A model generated the notes under the pieces. It made no database searches, was not told the origin of the DNA, and saw only the letters and a program-made list of their open reading frames with translations. From Bimuria novae-zelandiae CBS 107.79 (Eukaryota > Ascomycota > Dothideomycetes > Pleosporales > Didymosphaeriaceae): a stretch of DNA of 64,000 nucleotides. The position numbers were made by a program, and so were the translations under genes. Positions within the stretch are counted from its first letter, which is position 1. Every line of letters starts with the position of its first letter. The stretch is from assembly GCA_010015655.1 (NCBI GenBank), contig ML976758.1, positions 157,710 through 221,709 of the forward strand, given 5' to 3'. Below, in pieces: positions 11,256 to 21,730 of the stretch.

Positions 11256-13043
11256 ATGCCGCGACGTAGCGCTGGCTTTGTAGCGAAGCGACCGCATAAG
11301 AAATCAAGAGGAGGCTGCTTTACATGCAAGACGAAGAAAGTAAAGGTGAGACCCATAGACAACTCCTTTCGGACACCATCACTCACCAATAGGGATAGTG
11401 CGATGAAGGACACCCATCCTGCGCTTATTGTTCCTTGCGAAAGCTAGAATGCACATACCCAGTGGACCGGCAAAGAGAGCAATCTGCACCTCCTGATAAG
11501 TCGCTAATCTTCGAAGATGAGATTATTGACTTCGATTTCAACGAATCTTTGGATGCGCCACTATGGATTGTGCCTGCTGTGTTAACCTCTTCTGGTCAAC
11601 TCAATGCTACTGACCTCAAGTATCTACATCATTACAAAAACAACGTGTGGTCAGCCATGAGTCTACAGAAAACCGCTCAAGTTGACTTTATAATCCGCGA
11701 TTGGGTGCCGCAGACGTGTATATCCTCAGAGCATATGCTTTATTCTATCTTGAGCATATCTGCTATGTAAGGTTCCCAAGTGTGGACGAAGATGCGTCTC
11801 AGCTGTTGCTAGGTCATTGCGGAGGATCAACAGATACAACGAATAGAATTGAACCGGCTGACTAGGTACTTTTCATTCTAGGCATCTTCACGGCCACTCT
11901 CCTAAGACAAGTCCCAAGGAAGAGGCACTGGCATTGACATATCGCCAAAGAGCGTTCACGTCCTACAACAAAGCATTGGCAAACATCACATCCGAAAACT
12001 ACGAATCACTGCTTATCACATCGATGTGGATGATGATCATGGTCCCATCACCAACGCTTCCCTGCACTGATGACATCTGCCTGACATGGGCATCCTCGCT
12101 CTTCACTATGATGCAAGGCCTGAAGATTCTCGCGTCTCTGAAATGGGCATCCGGCATCGAGGATCTTACCATCTATCCGCTGTTTCGTAGGGAACTAAGG
12201 AAGCTCCCACCTCCTCCGATGCTGACTCCCTTGCCGGACTGGTTCTTCCACAAAAGCGACAAACCGCAAGATGACGAATGGCGCCAGCCAAACGCTCCAG
12301 GTGACACCTACGACGAGACTTCACCCTTGACGACCGGCTCCACCGTTCGCTCTCCCTCAGCACCAGTAACTCCTCCACCACCCCAAAGTGCAGGCGTGCA
12401 CATCGACACGACGAAATTAGCATTTCGACCCCAGCAGCTCGGGAGCGCATCCCACTCTCCCCACGCACCACCGTCTTGGAAAGCGAAGAAGTTTTCCAGC
12501 TGGGAACTTCCCGCCCCAGCCTTCCTCCCCCCTCCGCTCATGTCGCTCTTGCAAGGACTTGTACATCCGGTGCAATCTGGTCCATTGGACCTTCATCGTC
12601 CCGTCCTCATACCGGTTCTACACGCGCTCTCGCCAATTTTCCTTTCTCTTTACTACTACCGCCTCTCCACCGACGTCAACGTGCGTATCTTCGTCTTCCC
12701 TACATTTCTCACGCCGGACTTCCTCACGCTGGTACGCAGCCGCGAACCACGCGCTTTGGTTCTCGTGAGTTGGTGGTTTGCCCTGTTGAGTCTGCTGCCG
12801 CAAACGAATAAGTGGTTTTCGTCCGAGATTATTGCACGGGTGCTACAGAGTGTCAGCAACGTCGTGACGAGAACTTGTGACGCGGTGTTGATGGACGTGA
12901 TGGAGGGCGCGTACCGGATCGTGGCAGAAGAAAGGCGGGCCGGAAAGGAAGCAGCGGCAAAGACGATCTTTGAGAAGTGGGACGGCGTGATTTGGGAAGA
13001 AGGACCTAAACGTGAAGAGGAATGGAGATTAGAAGACCAGTGA
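11256..13043 (+). CDS. Zn(II)2Cys6 transcription factor, Upc2/Ecm22-like architecture
   Basis: Exons 11256-11345, 11399-11766 and 11882-13043 splice in frame to 539 aa. The binuclear zinc cluster is at residues about 20-50 (GGCFTCKTKKVKCDEGHPSC, then AYCSLRKLEC); intron 1 lies between the second and third cysteines. A basic start (KRPHKKSRG) precedes it, as in the Upc2-like group. The middle (about 85-250) matches the fungal regulatory helical domain of that group, including LSISAMHLHG and LTYRQRAFTSYNKALA. A proline-rich linker follows (about 265-350), then a hydrophobic C-terminal part. It probably acts in the nucleus as a pathway regulator; the targets are unknown. The second intron (115 nt) is the least certain boundary, though its phase fits exactly. 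Confidence 0.87.
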
Positions 13044-13083
13044 AGGGTGCAGGAGTGCGACTCCTGAATACCTGCTATATTTC

Positions 13084-13852
13084 TTATCTTGTACTATCGG
13101 CATTGTTACCATTTTCTATAGGCTTCGGATCCCGCAACATGCAATATAGCATTACTCTACCCTCCTCGCCCGGGATGTCTGGATCCTGACAGGGCATTTC
13201 GCGCACGAGCCTGAACCCAAATTTCTCATATATTGCCACGTTTGGAATCTTCCTGCTGCTCTCCAAGTAGCAGCACACGCCTTCGCTATCCGCCATGCGC
13301 AACACTTCCTCCATCAGCGCCCTCCCCACGCCCTGCCCTTGCACGCCAGGGAGCACCGTCACGATGTTGCAGAAGTAGTAGCCCTTATCGCTCGTCCAGA
13401 GCTCCTTCTGCGCTTCTGCTTGCCTTTCTTTCCATATCCAGTATCGCTTTGTAGACAGCCCGCCGCGGCCGTACCAGAGGTTCATCCGGATCTGATTGAA
13501 CCAGAGGTACCAGAACGAGAGGTAGAGCGACCATGACTGTGGTTCTGAAGGCACGTGGGGAGGAAGCCACATTGCGCAGCCGAGGATCTTGGATGGGTTA
13601 TCACTCGAACGTGCGGCGTGGAACAGGCCATGCTCAATGCCCCAGCGACAGCGAAGCGTGAGGGAGACGCGGTTGCGGACGAGAGAAACCTGATTTGGTC
13701 AATAGTGGTGTGAGAAGAGGGTGAGGAAGAGTTACTTTTGAGCGGTCGGGATATACCCAGTTGTTGTAAGGATCGTCTGCAAAAGCTTGCTGTATCGTGT
13801 CTATTGCACCGTCAATATCGGCCTCTACCATGCGGGAGACCTTAATTGACAT
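13084..13852 (-). CDS. GNAT-family N-acetyltransferase
   Basis: Exons 13852-13736 and 13689-13084 around a 46-nt intron give 240 aa. The GNAT fold is supported by the N-terminal IKVSRMVEADIDGAIDTIQQAF, the central sheet YYFCNIVTVLP and the acetyl-CoA loop GVQGQGVGRALMEEVL, the Q/RxxGxG/A site at about residue 165. It ends with YLESSRKIPNVAIYEKFGFRLVRE. The substrate is unknown; similar fungal genes are annotated only as GNAT proteins. The stop codon lies just 40 bp from that of the Zn2Cys6 factor on the other strand, so their 3' UTRs must overlap. Confidence 0.88.
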
Positions 13853-14271
13853 GTTGGCTCTGATTTCAGTTGATGTAAGGGCGATAATTCAGAGTCGTGA
13901 GATAGCGGTTTCAAGATGCAAAATCGGAGGAAATGAAGCGCAAGCAACGCATGTTTGCAAGAATGCAAGCCATGGTAGCGGGGAGCACTGGAGTTGTGTG
14001 AGGGGAAGAGCGCCCACCGAACGCAGGTAGGACGAGTTGAGGAAAGCGCAAGCGAACACCACGCGACTAGTCAGCCTGAAGTGGAAGGTCCAAGCGACGA
14101 CTTGCAGCAGCTCAGCCTTCCGCATGGTCTGTCCTGTCCAGCTTCACTCCTGTTCAGTGTCTCTGGCAGATAATCCTGCCTCCATATTGCTTCCATTAGT
14201 GCAATCCTACCCAGTCTAGGCCCTGTCGTGGTGCCTACCGGCAGCTAGCGCAGGGAGTGTGCCATGCCAAC
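13853..14271. other. Divergent promoter region GNAT / kinase-like gene
   Basis: About 420 bp between two start codons. No named motif recognised. Confidence 0.5.
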
Positions 14272-16616
14272 ATGGATGACGAGTACGATAAAGAATACGT
14301 CTTCGTCGAAAAGCGAAGAGTCGAAATAAACGCATTGGCGGACGAGATTGTGCGGGACCCGCAAATGATGAAGGATTTCAACGTCACGAAAGTGGCCAGA
14401 CAACCGAAAATATTGCCCCCAGCACATGCACGACGCAGCAGTCGTGGATATTCGAAAGGGACTAGAAAGGATGATGCTGGATTGGCCGCAGGCTCATTCA
14501 CCAAGTATGCAGAGACGCGTCGTAAACGTGCGGGGACAGGCGAACAGAACAAAAGTCTCGAGGTTGAATCAGTCTCACAGAAAGGAGGTATGCGGTCCTC
14601 GCTCGTGTTCGCCTCTTGATTCATGTAACTGATGCTATAGTGTTCCTTCTAGCTTCGTTGCCCGAATCTACGGAACAACAGGACGAGAGCAAGGACCAAA
14701 GTGAGCACGGTTCAGATTCGCCATTATTGTTGAATTTGAATGGGCGACCTAGCATGACGACCATACCTGTGTGGGCAGTGCTGCTGGAATCGCTTGGATT
14801 AGAGCACCCAGAAACCCTTGCAGCTTTCGAGACGAATGGTGTCACCAATGCTTGGTTTCCTTTTCCAAGGCAGACTCTCAAACGACTCCTTGAGGGACAT
14901 TCAATCGACTCTGACTTCTTTCGAAGACAGATGAAAGGACTCTTCCCCAAATGGCCTGATGACGCCTCGAAGGATCACTATTACCATCTGGCTTTGGAGG
15001 ATGGTGACGAGACCATGAACCCTATGCGAGTTCTGGGAGAAGGCGGACATGGACTTGTGGAAGAGGTAAAGCTCTCGAACGGAGTTGTCTGTGTGCGAAA
15101 ACGAATTTCCAGACCAAAAACTTTGAAGGCTCAGAAAGTTCTGTTCGAAGCATTCGCACGCGAAGTCAAAGTTATGAGCCAAGTAAAAAATCGCCACTGT
15201 GTGCAGCTAGTGGGAAGCTATACAGATCTTGATTCGGTTGCCATACTATCATTACCTGTTGCAGATATGGACCTAGCGGCTCTGCTGGAAACCCAAGTGG
15301 CACCCCACTCGAGGGCTTGGAACAATCTCCAGCGCGGCATCGGGTGTCTGTGCAACGCCTTAGCGTACCTTCACCGCAATAAGATCAGGTAAGAATTGTT
15401 AGACACATGTGTACTTGTTACTGAGCTTGATTAGGCACGAAGATCTGAAACCACAGAATGTCTTGTTACATGGAGACAACTTGCTTCTCACCGACTTTGG
15501 ATTCAGGTACACATAAATCTAAAACTACAAGCTTATCAACTATTTCCCTAGCTTCCGATCGGCTAACGATCTGCCAGTTTGGATTTCTCCGATGAGTGCG
15601 TCTCCACTACCACAGGGCGTCCATCCGCGTGGACTGTTCGTTACGCAGCACCAGAAGTGCTTAACTTCGAACCTCGGAACAGGGCCACCGATATGTACTC
15701 CCTTGGCTGTATTATTATCGAAATGGTCTCTTCGCTTCATCGACAGCGCTTGCAAGATATCAAAACGTTTTGGCGATCTCAAGGAAACGGCCACATTAGC
15801 TTTGCACTGAACGAGAACGCTACACGAACATGGTGCGCCAAAATTGCCAGGGAGTCTTTTGAGAGCGACATACTCATGGGTCTTTGTGATACTTTACTCG
15901 CCGATAAACGCCTCTTTCGCCCGACTGCCGAACAAGTCATCGATAGACTGTTGGATCTGGATCTGGTACACGGCCACAAAGATGCCGCCCAAAATCCAAT
16001 TCGTCTTTGGAGTTGTTGTATGCGATCAATCAACAACACGAGCGTCCGCCATAAGCTTAGTGAAGCAACGTTGGGTTATCTTCACCCCACGCTATATGAC
16101 AACTTCGAATACTTTTTGTTGGATATAGACTTAAAAATGATATACTCCAAGTCCGCGGGATTCACCGACCAAGAGCTCGATTTGCTAGACCAACCCGACA
16201 AGAACATAACTTCTCTTGGAACGTGGGATCCGCGCGATATGGATTGGGCGTCTCAGGCACTGAAGTATGTAGCTTACGGAAGGACGACTATATTCAAGTT
16301 GTGGGACGGACGCATTGAAAGGGCCATTCGGTCGTTCCCTGATGGAGTAGCCCATGCTGTTCAAAGTGTGAGCATCGTGCCGATCAAACATATGATCACG
16401 ATACAAATAAGAAGCCAACTCAATCCCGCTCTACTGCCCTCACCTTACGGCCACACTATCCAAATTTCTATACTGCCTGTATGCTTGGAGAGATTCGAAA
16501 GTTTTCGGTGTCCCTTTTTCATGGTCTCTTTTAGACCTGACGAGCTTCCACGGACCGAACCTCCGGAGGGACTGTTCAACGACGGGAAGGTGATGGATTT
16601 TACTAGGGATTCATAG
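14272..16616 (+). CDS. Protein kinase domain protein, fungal-specific
   Basis: Four exons (14272-14587, 14641-15388, 15435-15506, 15578-16616) give 724 aa. The N-terminal 230 residues are charged and low-complexity. The kinase domain spans about 245-500: glycine loop LGEGGHGLVEE, a lysine-bearing strand VCVRKRI, a catalytic loop HEDLKPQNVLL, metal-binding DFGF and the APE-region YAAPEVL with RATDMYSLGCI. The catalytic loop has HED instead of HRD; Asp, Lys and Asn are retained, so catalysis is possible. The conserved glycine loop argues against a pseudokinase. The C-terminal 220 residues are of unknown fold. Such proteins are common, multi-copy accessory kinases of filamentous ascomycetes; the pathway is unknown. 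All introns splice without leaving a stop. Confidence 0.85.
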
Positions 16617-17266
16617 CCCTTCTTCGTGTTCAGGAATTAGCGAAAGCGGACTACTGGTCAATATCCAAAAGCATATATACGGACGTTACAATTTAAGAGA
16701 AGCATGCTCTCATGTGCTAACGGCACGCAACATTAAGCATAGAAAGGATTAGAGAACAGACAAGGGGAAGCAGAGCCATTAAAATCGTTCCCTTTGCGGC
16801 AGATGCGTACCTAGTTACGGTCTACAGTACAAATATGACCGCATAGTTCACGGTTGCTTCATGCCACCTATCTTTTAAACATTTACACCTTTATCTAGGA
16901 CGCCTTTATCAGTTTAGCTACTGTTGCTAAGCTAAAACTCCTTGCAGCGGCTGGTCAGACCCCTTCTTGCGATATGTTCAGCTATTGACTACGGACCAGA
17001 GCCGATACCAGCCTCAACGCTGATTACAACATGTACAGGGGACCGTGCGGCCCAGCAAACGGCTTTTGATTACACCCAAACAAACTTTCCGTTAGCCAGT
17101 ATCTGGCTGTCTCACCTAACCCGTTCGAGCTGAATTCGCTTCGCGCCAAAGAGTTACACTCGCTCCGATCCGTCAGCTCACCTCGATCTGTTTTTCCACC
17201 GGTCGCCTCTGCATTCATTACCCCATACTTGACCGCAACCGATTCGGAGCTCGAATCCCACCGATC
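16617..17266. other. Intergenic region
   Basis: 650 bp between two same-strand genes. Only short ORFs without coding support; nothing recognised. Confidence 0.5.
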
Positions 17267-18008
17267 ATGTCCGCCTCGCAGAACATATTGGCAGCCCGGG
17301 CTCACAATGCTTTTGACCGGAACTACATCGACGTCAAGCTCAAGACTCTTCAAATGGAGCATGCGCGTCTCGCTCTCCATGTCGTCCATCAAACCCACAC
17401 CGATACTGGCTTCTGGAAGACAGCGATCAGCCCTTCCGACATGGTAGATGCGCGTTTTAGCACGCTTGCTGGTACGTCCATACGCCAGAATACGCCTGTA
17501 GTTGAAGGTACTAACAGCTACGCAAGCTTATGCCGCCGCTGTGCTGCAGGCCAAAATCCCGGACCGAATCCAGGACTCCGTCTATATCGAAGAGACAGAT
17601 TTCTCTCGAGTGACGATAGTGGTCAAGAAAGAGCTGTGTATCAATAAGCAGACTACGAGCAAGGCGGTCTCCACATACGTGTATCGCGTGAGCGTGTATA
17701 CTCACATCAGCGCCGCATCAAACAACACTCTCAATCTCCTCCGGCGCGACATAAGCGGAAGTCAGGTACTCATCAAGGGACCGTACGTTACCGATCTTGA
17801 GGGCACCACCACTGGCCTGGAGTCCGATCTGGTGCCAAAACTACTGTTGAAGCGAGTCAATCCGCAACGCCTTGGGAGTGCGAAGCGATTGTTGGAGCGG
17901 TGGCACCAGCCTTTGATCAATGGGATGATCGAAGACGCGCCAAAAATCCCTGTTGCGACTTGGGCAGCGGTGAATGTTAGCGTTGAAGATCGATGGGCGA
18001 GCGGATGA
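17267..18008 (+). CDS. Hypothetical protein, two exons
   Basis: I do not recognise this protein. Exons 17267-17471 and 17527-18008 join through a 55-nt intron (GTACGT donor, GCAAG acceptor) to 228 aa. The splice joins STLA to YAAAVLQAK in a continuous alanine-rich helix, which supports the model. The N-terminal 60 residues look helical (QNILAARAHNAFDRNYIDVK). The middle alternates in a beta-strand-like pattern (SVYIEETDFSRVTIVVKKEL, then VSTYVYRVSVYTHI). No signal peptide, membrane helix or catalytic motif stands out. Base composition matches the neighbouring genes. Confidence 0.6.
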
Positions 18009-18890
18009 ACAATCCACTCCCGGTCTGTGCGGATTGAAAGGGATGAACGAGTCGAACCTCGTCACCTCTAGTGCCTGGATGGATCCGGCTGCCCTGCAGT
18101 GGAGCTCTATTCCTCGCTATCATATCGTCTCTTGCTGAGATGGGCCTGGAAACTTTCCTGGTCATCGCAAGCACTGTACAACGAAGACCCGACAGGAAAA
18201 TTCATTGGGCTAGTCAAAGAGATCACCTTGGGCGTCTCGAAGTCTCGAATGAGTATCTTTAATCCTTTTTCGCGCAAGATATATAGTTACTCTCTGTCAC
18301 ATACATGGTTTCATTTCAAAGCCACTAGTAAAGCTACAAGCACTTGTAAAGGGCAGGTTTTCTTGCAAGGCTTTCACCCTGTGGTAGCCGAAGTGCCGTA
18401 TACAAGACATCGTCACTGTCTACTATCCCGATTATAGCATCCACAACGCCAGTGATCCTTAATTTCTCTTGTACAACGACATTCTGGGCCTCCAGCCTCA
18501 TCGAAATCGAAGCCATTATCTATATATAGGGCCGTACAGAGGATCTGTATGAACAATCGACTTTGTGAAGAATCGAGGCCTGAGAGACCCCACCTTCTCT
18601 ACCCTAAGCGCGACATGGAACCGTGATGAAGCATGTGCAGGCAGTTGTTGGCGGAAGAAGCCACACGGGCATCTAGCAGGTGCTGCCGAAATAGTGCCCA
18701 ATACAGGGTAGCTCTTTTGCCTAATAATCTATCATCTTGTCACTTCTCAACGCCTGTTCCCATATATACAAAATATACAGCCACATAGATACACAGAAAG
18801 ATAACAGAATCAATTGCCAAACCATGTTGGAAGTTCCAAGGATTACACCACCCGGACAGTACATGCGAACGTGCTTGTTCGACCATATCC
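18009..18890. other. Intergenic region between the hypothetical gene and the BCS1-like gene
   Basis: About 880 bp between convergent genes. A short hairpin (ACGAG...CTCGT near 18047-18062) is present, but no tRNA cloverleaf can be built around it. No supported gene. Confidence 0.45.
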
Positions 18891-20438
18891 TCACACTCTC
18901 TTTGCGACGCCGTTCTCGAGAAACTCAAAGCCTCCCTCTGCCTGTCGGGCCACCTCTTTCTCAACCCAAGAAACGATTCCGTTAGCCGCGTCATGCGCGC
19001 TGTCCAAGTGCAACTGGAAGAAGCCCTGCAGCTGCGACGGCGTCAGCACGTCCTCCGGGATCGCTTCAGCAAAGTCGCGCGCAAGCCTTCTTATCTCGTC
19101 CATATTAACAGCACCTCCATCTCGCTGACCCACAGCCCGACTGCTGTCGCCGCTACTAAACTCGTCCGGTGAGAACATCCGCACAAACATCTGCTCCGCC
19201 GACTTGCGGCTGATATTCCCGAGGAAGACCTTCATATCGACACGCCCGGGGCGAATAAGCGCAGGGTCGAGCGACTCGGGCTTGTTCGTCGTCATGATGA
19301 CGATGCGGCCTTCCTGCGAGCCGACGCCGTCGAGCACATTTAGCACGCCCGACAACGTAACATTGGACGCATTATTGCCACCCCTCTCGCTGCCACCGCT
19401 ACGCTCGCTTCGGCGATCAGGTGAATGGGGTCGTGTCGAGCGCTCGATCCACACAGCGTCGATATCCTCCAAGAGCACGATACACTGCGGCGGGATCTCC
19501 TGAAACATCTGCTCCAAGTCTGCGTCTGACGCTATGCTCGGGATCTTGACTTCGTAGAGGTCCAGGCCGAACTCGCCCGCCAAAGCCGTCGACAACGACG
19601 TCTTCCCTGTCCCTGGAGGACCGTAGAACAGGAATCCTCTCCGGTAAGGCATGCTGCGGCTCTGGTACCGCCGCTGGGTCCGCGGATCGAGATATTTCCT
19701 AATGTCTTCCAAGAGGCCTTGCTTAATGCTGTCGTCAAAATGCACGGTGTCCAAGCGTCGGATGGGCTTCCGCATCTTGGGCTGCCATGACATGCCGTAG
19801 CGGTCGCGGCCGTAGATGATAACGAAGTACTGCGTTTGACGATCGGCGTATTCGCGGGCTGCGTCGATGAGCTTCTGCACAGGCTCGATCGAACGGCCCA
19901 AACAGCTGATGGTCAACTCCTCGCCTCCTATGCCGTCGTATGCTGGGTCTGACATTGCCGAGCTGCTGAAATTGTCCCGGGTTGCGAGGAAGAGTCTCCC
20001 GTCGTAGAAAAACCACCTCGAATCCCAATGGGGCGCGTACTGCACAGCTCGGCGTGTCTTCTTGAGCGAAGCTGCTCGATCGGTCGCATCGCCACGGGTA
20101 ACTTCGGTGCGGCCGGTAAAGGTACGATGGTGCCGTGGCCGGTAGGACGCAAGCCACTTGACTAGATTTTTGTTGATGGGATCACCACCAGGGATGGTGA
20201 CGGAGGCGAGAAAGAATTGCCGGATCCAGCTGTACACTTCATGCCAGGCACTGCGTAGTAGCCGCCAACCTGCGGGAGCAGCTCCGACAATAGCGATCAG
20301 GGAGCCAACATATGTGATGTCGAGATCCGAAGTATTCCAGTTGAGGCGGTCAAGGACAGCTCTCATGATCCCGCTGCCATGGTTCCAGGGGTCGAGGAGC
20401 CGATTTCCACCCAGATGGCCTTGGTGTAGTAGGCTCAT
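18891..20438 (-). CDS. BCS1-like AAA ATPase
   Basis: A single exon of 515 aa. A hydrophobic segment near residues 42-60 (YVGSLIAIVGAAPAGWRLL) is followed by the BCS1 N-domain (about 75-235). The AAA module (about 250-430) has Walker A FYGPPGTGKTS, Walker B CIVLLEDIDA, sensor 1 VIMTTNKPESLDPALIRPGR and the BCS1-type GRVDMKVFLGNIS. Yeast Bcs1 inserts the Rieske protein Rip1 into complex III. Filamentous fungi also carry many BCS1-like paralogues of unknown role. The serine/arginine-rich insertion after Walker B (about 330-355) and the less canonical N-terminus suggest that this is such a paralogue. No intron or defect is visible. Confidence 0.88.
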   Translation of the reverse strand: MSLLHQGHLGGNRLLDPWNHGSGIMRAVLDRLNWNTSDLDITYVGSLIAIVGAAPAGWRLLRSAWHEVYSWIRQFFLASVTIPGGDPINKNLVKWLASYRPRHHRTFTGRTEVTRGDATDRAASLKKTRRAVQYAPHWDSRWFFYDGRLFLATRDNFSSSAMSDPAYDGIGGEELTISCLGRSIEPVQKLIDAAREYADRQTQYFVIIYGRDRYGMSWQPKMRKPIRRLDTVHFDDSIKQGLLEDIRKYLDPRTQRRYQSRSMPYRRGFLFYGPPGTGKTSLSTALAGEFGLDLYEVKIPSIASDADLEQMFQEIPPQCIVLLEDIDAVWIERSTRPHSPDRRSERSGGSERGGNNASNVTLSGVLNVLDGVGSQEGRIVIMTTNKPESLDPALIRPGRVDMKVFLGNISRKSAEQMFVRMFSPDEFSSGDSSRAVGQRDGGAVNMDEIRRLARDFAEAIPEDVLTPSQLQGFFQLHLDSAHDAANGIVSWVEKEVARQAEGGFEFLENGVAKRV

Positions 20439-21730
20439 AGCGAGTCACTGAATGCAGTTGTTGCACTCGAAAGGCAGTTAAAAATTCAGATAAAGAGTGA
20501 GTGAAGGAAGATCCAAGGCCCCACGTAATGATGAATTGAAACGACTGCATAGAAGAATGGATGAAAAGTTGACCCGGTATAACTCGACGTCCCGGCCAAC
20601 CGAGAGCCTCAGCGGCCGCCGAATGCGGAAGTGCTAAAAAGCTGCGGCACTCATACGGTCGCTCAACGTACCATCGGTCTCAAATTCCGACGTCTTGCTT
20701 GATGGAATGAGCGAACAGAGCGATGCATGGGCATCGGGAAGATGGGAAAGGACAATCGCGAAAGTTCATCTTCGGGACGCACAGACCTTCGGAACCGGCT
20801 AGATCATAACCAACTTTCGATCTTTATAGTGTGCTCTTAGCGTATGTACCTGCATTAGCGTCCCGAAGTTCCCGCCCAGGCGGTTGAAGGTGGAATCAAC
20901 GGGTATCAAATGAACGTAACATAGATCGGCTTCTATTGAGCCCTTCAGAATTCCAAAATCCGACTTGAGATACCCTAGGTGAACTTGAAGTCGGTGCAAT
21001 TACTCATATTCATAACACCTTAAAGTACCTTCGATCCAATACCAGAGCCTGGGAATGGAACCCACGGTAACTCAAGTCCCTACACGGACACCGCATACCG
21101 CTTAAACGTGGCTCATTAAAAATCACTTACATCACACACAAGAGCTTCCAAACCTTCTCACTCGTGCTAATTCCTATGTACATCCCTCTTCTCCCTCTGC
21201 CACCGATGCCATGCACCCCCACCAACAAAGGAACCTCAAGCCTGAAGAGTGAACAAGCGTAGCGCGCCGCGTACCGCTGTAGGATGCAGGCAACCCCATT
21301 CTTCAAGAATCTCGGCGAAAAACCCCACCTGCCGTACCCTCAAAATCCCCTCCCAAAAAGGAAAAGAGTGGTGAATCGAATGCATAGCCCTTAGATGCAA
21401 CATGCCCTTGCTAAATGTGTCCCAGAAAACCTCGGGAAGTAGAAGAAGAAGAAGAAGAAGAAGAAGAAGAGGAGGAGGAGGAGGAGGAGGAGGAGGAGGA
21501 GGAGGAGGAGGAGGAAGAACAACATAAATAAGTTCAAAAGAAGAAAACCAGAGATACAAACCATGATGGTTATAGCAAGAAGAGACGCCAAAGCACCGAG
21601 TGACCCAGTTCATGCTCCAAACCCAGCGTGATATTCTTGAACAACAGAAAGGGGGTATAACTCCCACAAGCGTCATCGTACATTAAGGCGTGAGAATCCA
21701 TCCAATCGACCCTGCAGCTCGGCCGCAAAG
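20439..21730. other. Intergenic region containing a purine-rich microsatellite
   Basis: About 1.3 kb between the 5' end of the BCS1-like gene and the 3' end of the Tea4/Bud14 gene. It contains the (AGA)n(GGA)n tract and otherwise only short ORFs. Confidence 0.5.
21439..21517. repeat. (AGA)n-(GGA)n trinucleotide microsatellite
   Basis: About ten AGA units (from 21441) run directly into about fifteen GGA units. The tract is pure purine on this strand and so could form a triplex. It lies about 210 bp beyond the Tea4/Bud14 stop codon, probably in its 3' UTR. Confidence 0.95.

Noticed and set aside
18047..18062. Possible tRNA T-arm on the minus strand
   Set aside because: The ACGAG/CTCGT hairpin resembles a T-stem, but no acceptor, D or anticodon stems can be drawn around it.
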